NCBI GenBank assembly: GCA_012031475.1 | Contig: JAAUTJ010000147.1 | Location: 1-8,988 of the forward strand | DNA from: Leptolyngbyaceae cyanobacterium SM1_3_5 | Lineage (GTDB): Bacteria; Cyanobacteriota; Cyanobacteriia; Elainellales; Elainellaceae | Reading direction: 5' to 3' | Length of the DNA: 8,988 bases | Shown: piece by piece, positions 6,644 to 8,988 of the stretch | Position numbering within the stretch: the first letter of the stretch is position 1 | Layout: the number at the start of each line of letters is the position of its first letter | The notes under the pieces: generated by a model | The model's input: only the letters and a program-made list of their open reading frames with translations | Told to the model about the DNA's origin: nothing | Database searches by the model: none | Position numbers and translations under genes: made by a program

Positions 6644-7036
6644 GTTTGCGCTTGAAAGATGGCGTTAAACTTTGAGCATTCCACCTGATACCCGACCACT
6701 TTTATGGACGCTGAAAAAAAAGCCCAAATCAAAGCCCACGCTCGTGCCCTTGCTGCTCTGCTCTACGAGGAAACCGACTCCGAGCAAGTCAAAACCTTAG
6801 CCGGGATTGAGACGGCAGTGCGAGGACACCTGCTTGAACACGTCAGCCCAGAGATTGGGGATTTTTTATTGCAACAAGCAGCGGTACCACGAGTGGACGA
6901 AAACGCCGCATCGAGAGTATCCTCGGACGACTCAGTGTGAGTGAGAACCAAGCTCGCATTCTGGAGGTGAAAGCTTACACCCGCTGGAGTCCATACTTGG
7001 AGCAGTGTTGTTTGTTGCTCAGTGCCAACGAGTCGG
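6612..7036 (+). mobile_element. Remnant of an ISKra4-type insertion sequence
   Basis: The segment between the last recognisable surface-protein residue and the start of the STAND fragment carries a transposase N-terminus. The left limit near 6612 is inferred from where the repeat protein loses its pattern; the right limit (about 7034-7039) is where transposase sequence ends inside LLSANES. No right end or inverted repeat pair is present, so the element is immobile. Confidence 0.5.
6704..7036 (+). pseudogene. ISKra4-family transposase, N-terminal fragment with frameshift
   Basis: The first frame begins MDAEKKAQIKAHARALAALL and YEETDSEQVKTLAGIETAV, followed by LEHVSPEIGDFLL, matching my recall of cyanobacterial ISKra4-type transposase N-termini. 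It then loses sense and stops at 6940. The neighbouring frame supplies the continuation TTSGRKRRIESILGRLSVSE, then SPYLEQCCLLLSANES. One more G at 6883-6884 would join them. The protein ends abruptly at LSANES, about 110 residues into a family that is several hundred residues long; the catalytic domain is absent. Start ATG 6704 opens the recognisable homology. The element is a dead end fragment, and its loss of the 3' part coincides with the facing STAND fragment, pointing to one deletion or recombination event. Confidence 0.75.
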
Positions 7037-7338
7037 TGACACGTCAATGGCTTCTCCCCAGTCGGCAGTCGGCTTGGGGGCGGAAGCGATCGCCTGTTTT
7101 TGTTGCAGCACGACGCGGAAGTTGAACTTGGTCACTTTCACGCCCAATGCTTCCGAGAGCGATCGCCACAGTTTCGATCCGGTGTCTTTGATGTAGCCCA
7201 CGCCGTAGCCAGATGTTTTCGCAATTTCCTGATACGACTGCCCGTCCCAAGTTTGCCGAAACACCAGTTCTTCAATTTTGCTGAGGCGTTGCGGCGGCAA
7301 CAGTTGAGCGCGATCGCGAGGGCTTCTTCGACGGACAT
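7037..7338 (-). pseudogene. N-terminal fragment of a cyanobacterial STAND (NB-ARC/WD40-type) protein
   Basis: Read on the minus strand from ATG at 7336-7338: MSVEEALAI, then after one missing base near 7307-7312 the other frame gives AQLLPPQRLSKIEELVFRQT, WDGQSYQEIAKTSGYGVGYI, KDTGSKLWRSLSEALGVKVT and NFRVVLQQ, ending ADWGEAIDVS. This is the helix-turn-helix-like N-terminal module of many cyanobacterial signalling ATPases; the usual continuation after DWGEAIDVS is FYGRTEEL and an NB-ARC P-loop, then WD40 or other repeats. Here it is cut at DVS, where the transposase fragment begins on the other strand, and a few unrelated residues lead to a stop at 7019-7021. No P-loop exists in the window. 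Such full-length proteins are thought to act in signalling or biological conflict; this relic cannot. Confidence 0.8.
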
Positions 7339-7460
7339 GGATGATCTCGGAACCTGAGGTAATAAAAAGATCGCAGGTCCTCATCCGTATTCCATTCATC
7401 CCCCTGTCAAAAAACACAATTTTTAACAAAACGTTAAATTGTCCACTCTTTTAGCTGTCA

Positions 7461-7604
7461 ATGCAAAAAGTAGGGTTGCCTCGAATGTCGATCGCACTGG
7501 AGGCGGAAACATCGATCGTGAATGCCGCCTTTGAGAATCATCAAATCTCGATCGATTCGATCTGGGATGAAGCGATCGCCCAACACAAGCCAATCCGCAA
7601 CTGA
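7461..7604 (+). CDS. Doubtful 47-residue ORF
   Basis: Reads MQKVGLPRMSIALEAETSIV and continues with SIDSIWDEAIAQHKPIRN. I do not recognise the family. Composition is acidic and protein-like, but there is no ribosome site, an in-frame stop lies just upstream, and three HIP1-like GATCG motifs account for much of the open frame. A second ATG at 7485 is possible. It could be a tiny gene or the end of a lost one. Confidence 0.25.
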   Translation: MQKVGLPRMSIALEAETSIVNAAFENHQISIDSIWDEAIAQHKPIRN

Positions 7605-7796
7605 CATTGCGATTCGACCTTTTCAAACCTTCGATCTGACTTTCTCAGACCGACAAGCAAAACATGAATTCCTATTCTGAATACATGAGGAATGAGCTTG
7701 GTGAATTGAGAGAAGCGATCGACTCTATTTCTACAATTCATAGTTAAACACTCATCAACTATAGCACTCCTAGATGAGCGATCAATTTGGTTTGCT

Positions 7797-7875
7797 CTCA
7801 TCCCCAACCCTTTTCCTTTGGGAAGAAGGAAGCAAGATTCAAAGTTCCTCTCCTTCGGGAATAGGAACTTAGCAA
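7797..7875. repeat. Two-hairpin dispersed intergenic repeat
   Basis: Starts CTCATCCCCAACCC, then hairpin 1 with CCTTTTCC (7809-7816) and GGAAGAAGG (7821-7829, one bulged G), and hairpin 2 from 7842 to 7870 with arms AAGTTCCT and AGGAACTT, an inner CTC-versus-AT loop and a C-TTCG-G tetraloop. This is a degraded member of the widespread class of CCCTAACCC/CTCTCC-type repeats common between cyanobacterial genes. Copy B of the 39-base repeat follows directly. Confidence 0.65.
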
Positions 7876-7914
7876 GGGCGAAATTCTCACTGTTTACCTA
7901 TCAATTAGGACTGC
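7876..7914. repeat. Dispersed repeat, copy B
   Basis: Partner of 4677-4715 (35 of 39 identical). Here it directly follows the two-hairpin repeat, whereas copy A has no such neighbour, so the 39-base block is either a separate unit or the surviving tail of the same repeat at copy A. Confidence 0.7.
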
Positions 7915-7965
7915 CACATCACACATTAGAATTTTTTGGTTCATGTGAGCCTTGCACTCAGAAAG

Positions 7966-8691
7966 CTAACGATGAGTCCGAAAGCCTTTACCCGCTCCAT
8001 AGCGTACTGTTCTAAACTCAACTCGATTGGAATAAGGACTGTAGAGCGTGTAGGTTGACTGTCCAAAAGTACGCCCGACATTACCCACGCCGATGATTTG
8101 TTTCGGTTGGATGCTGGCGGTTTGAGTTGGGGTTGATGCTGCTAGTGTTGTGACCGTAGACAGTACGTTTGCCTGATTAATTTCATACTGAAATGTCAGC
8201 CCAGAACGTCCACAGAATAGATTGTTGGCCTCCATTCGCATCAGGCGATCGAGCATTTGAATTGGAGCAGTAGTGGGCATCAGTTCATCGCTGACGCTGA
8301 CGCTGCTGCCGTGAATCAGTAAGCAATCAAGCTCAAAAAAGCCAAAGTCGAGCGATCGAATCCATTCTACTTGCGATCGCGGCACACTTTCCCACAGGGA
8401 TTTCAAAGCTTGAATGCCGTATTGATTGATCAGTTCGGTCGGTTCTGAGGTGCGTCCCAAGCTATACAAAATTAGTAGCTGTTCTTCCCACCAACCCTGA
8501 CAAATTTGCGGCTCAAGTTCTCCTCGTTTCGGGGAGCGTAAGCGCTGAATAATTGCTTCATTGTCACCAGATGAGCCGATCGCATCACCGAGAATATAGA
8601 GCGATTTGATCGATCGCCGCTTCAAATCTTCCAGCACCGCTTCATAGGCGGCTAAATTGCCTTCAATGCCGCTCAAAATTGCCCAGGTCAT
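7966..8691 (-). CDS. Metallophosphoesterase-fold protein with degenerate active site
   Basis: A 241-residue protein of the calcineurin-like phosphoesterase superfamily (YfcE/Metallophos_2 type) that has probably lost catalysis. Motif by motif: the first D-x-H (normally SDIHGN) reads SGIEGN, so G8 and E10 replace both ligands; the second motif ILGDAIG keeps D36; the GNHD motif region reads QGWWEE (65-70), lost; LLIHGS keeps H127; the GHTH motif appears as CGRSGLTF (160-167), both His lost; the family's closing GSVG is GNVG followed by an R-x-x-x-x-S-x-Y-x-L-Y strand. About five of seven metal ligands are missing while fold motifs and length remain, which argues for a maintained pseudoenzyme. 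ATG 8691 begins 3 bases after the stop of the upstream paralogue, so translational coupling is likely. Confidence 0.85.
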   Translation of the reverse strand: MTWAILSGIEGNLAAYEAVLEDLKRRSIKSLYILGDAIGSSGDNEAIIQRLRSPKRGELEPQICQGWWEEQLLILYSLGRTSEPTELINQYGIQALKSLWESVPRSQVEWIRSLDFGFFELDCLLIHGSSVSVSDELMPTTAPIQMLDRLMRMEANNLFCGRSGLTFQYEINQANVLSTVTTLAASTPTQTASIQPKQIIGVGNVGRTFGQSTYTLYSPYSNRVEFRTVRYGAGKGFRTHR

Positions 8692-8694
8692 CGT

Positions 8695-8988
8695 CTACCG
8701 CTCGCAAATATGGGTCGGATCGTCGGCGCGTTCAGCAAATTCTAGTCCTTTGGCTAAACGCCATGCAAAGATTGGCGGCAGGCCTTTTTCAATAATAGCC
8801 TTGCAGGTTTTTTGATAGTCGTACTCGACTTCTCGCAGCGTCACTCGATCGCTCTCCGTGTCATAAATAACATAGGTTGCATTTGGTCTACCGTGTCGGG
8901 GTTCACCTACCGATCCAGCATTGACAATTTGCTTGACTGAAGCCGAAAAGTTCACAGCTTGGCTATCAGCTTGATTGGGAAGCTTGAC
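8695..8988 (-). CDS. Metallophosphoesterase family protein, C-terminal part (5' end outside window)
   Basis: The minus-strand frame is open to the window edge, giving the last 97 residues. It shows the family's closing motif: IVNAGSVGEPRHGRPNATYV, then IYDTESDRVTLREVEYDYQK, corresponding to the usual G-S-V-G-x-P-R-x-G-x-P strand pair and the Y-D-x-x-x helix. The ending GLPPIFAWRLAKGLEFAERA is also typical of YfcE-like enzymes of this subgroup. The catalytic motifs lie upstream, outside the window, so activity cannot be judged; the retained GSVGEPR suggests a normal enzyme. The GTG at 8955 is internal, not a start. The gene ends 3 bases before a degenerate paralogue, and the two form one operon. 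Confidence 0.85.
   Translation of the reverse strand, partial: VKLPNQADSQAVNFSASVKQIVNAGSVGEPRHGRPNATYVIYDTESDRVTLREVEYDYQKTCKAIIEKGLPPIFAWRLAKGLEFAERADDPTHICER

Larger units (their letters stand above)
7339..7965. other. Non-coding stretch between the STAND fragment and the phosphoesterase genes
   Basis: Contains the lost upstream region of the STAND gene, an AT-rich inverted repeat TTTAAC-AAAAC-GTTAAA (7422-7438), two doubtful tiny plus-strand ORFs (7461-7604; 7664-7747, 27 codons) and a hairpin repeat (7797-7914). A minus-strand TTGACA (7405-7410) could be a -35 for the STAND gene, but no matching -10 is clear. Confidence 0.5.

Noticed and set aside
7664..7747. 27-codon plus-strand ORF MNSYSEYMRNELGELREAID
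   Set aside because: Too short, no ribosome site and no known family; mentioned only as content of the intergenic stretch.
7423..7807. Two minus-strand ORFs (67 and 88 codons)
   Set aside because: Arg/Ser-rich translations without domains or ribosome sites, explained by GATCG-rich sequence read in a shadow frame.
7797..7914. CRISPR array
   Set aside because: The hairpin repeats here are not regularly spaced direct repeats; no spacer pattern or cas gene exists in the window.

Overview
The window looks like cyanobacterial chromosome. The octamer GCGATCGC (HIP1) occurs about 14 times in 9 kb, against roughly 0.14 expected by chance. The gene families (PII, YnfA, four-CBS protein, PPC-domain secreted protein, NB-ARC/WD40-type N-terminus, ISKra4-type transposase) are those of large filamentous cyanobacteria such as the Leptolyngbya group. 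No ribosomal or marker gene allows a species call.

Layout. (1) 1-2172, plus strand: the 3' part of an APC-family amino-acid permease, a PII-type signalling protein and a YnfA-type membrane protein, closely spaced and probably one operon. The permease and the PII gene both carry single-base frameshifts. (2) 2341-4520, plus strand: a glycine-rich stress-type protein preceded by a strong leader hairpin, a short protein made only of the C-terminal region of a serine recombinase, and an intact 377-residue protein with four CBS repeats and a helical tail. (3) 4521-5339: a long non-coding stretch holding hairpins, a 96-bp inverted-repeat unit and a decayed copy of the start of the next gene. (4) 5340-7338: a graveyard. 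It has a frameshifted secreted protein with two PPC domains, a frameshifted and truncated surface-protein fragment, an ISKra4-type transposase fragment, and facing it the first 100 residues of a STAND-type protein. (5) 7339-7965: non-coding apart from two doubtful tiny ORFs; it contains a two-hairpin dispersed repeat. (6) 7966-8988, minus strand: two adjacent metallophosphoesterase-fold genes, the downstream one having lost most metal ligands.

How the parts relate. Permease plus PII suggests a transporter controlled by its own PII protein, by analogy with AmtB-GlnK and SbtA-SbtB; that is inference. The paired phosphoesterases, one family-like and one with a degenerate active site, suggest an enzyme and a pseudoenzyme partner. 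The rest is accessory and decaying DNA.

Caution: five loci carry single-base frameshifts, often in short homopolymer runs, and a sixth (transposase) carries one too. Either this is a poorly polished assembly or several neighbouring genes are recent pseudogenes. Residue numbers for frameshifted genes below refer to the reading frame after mental correction.
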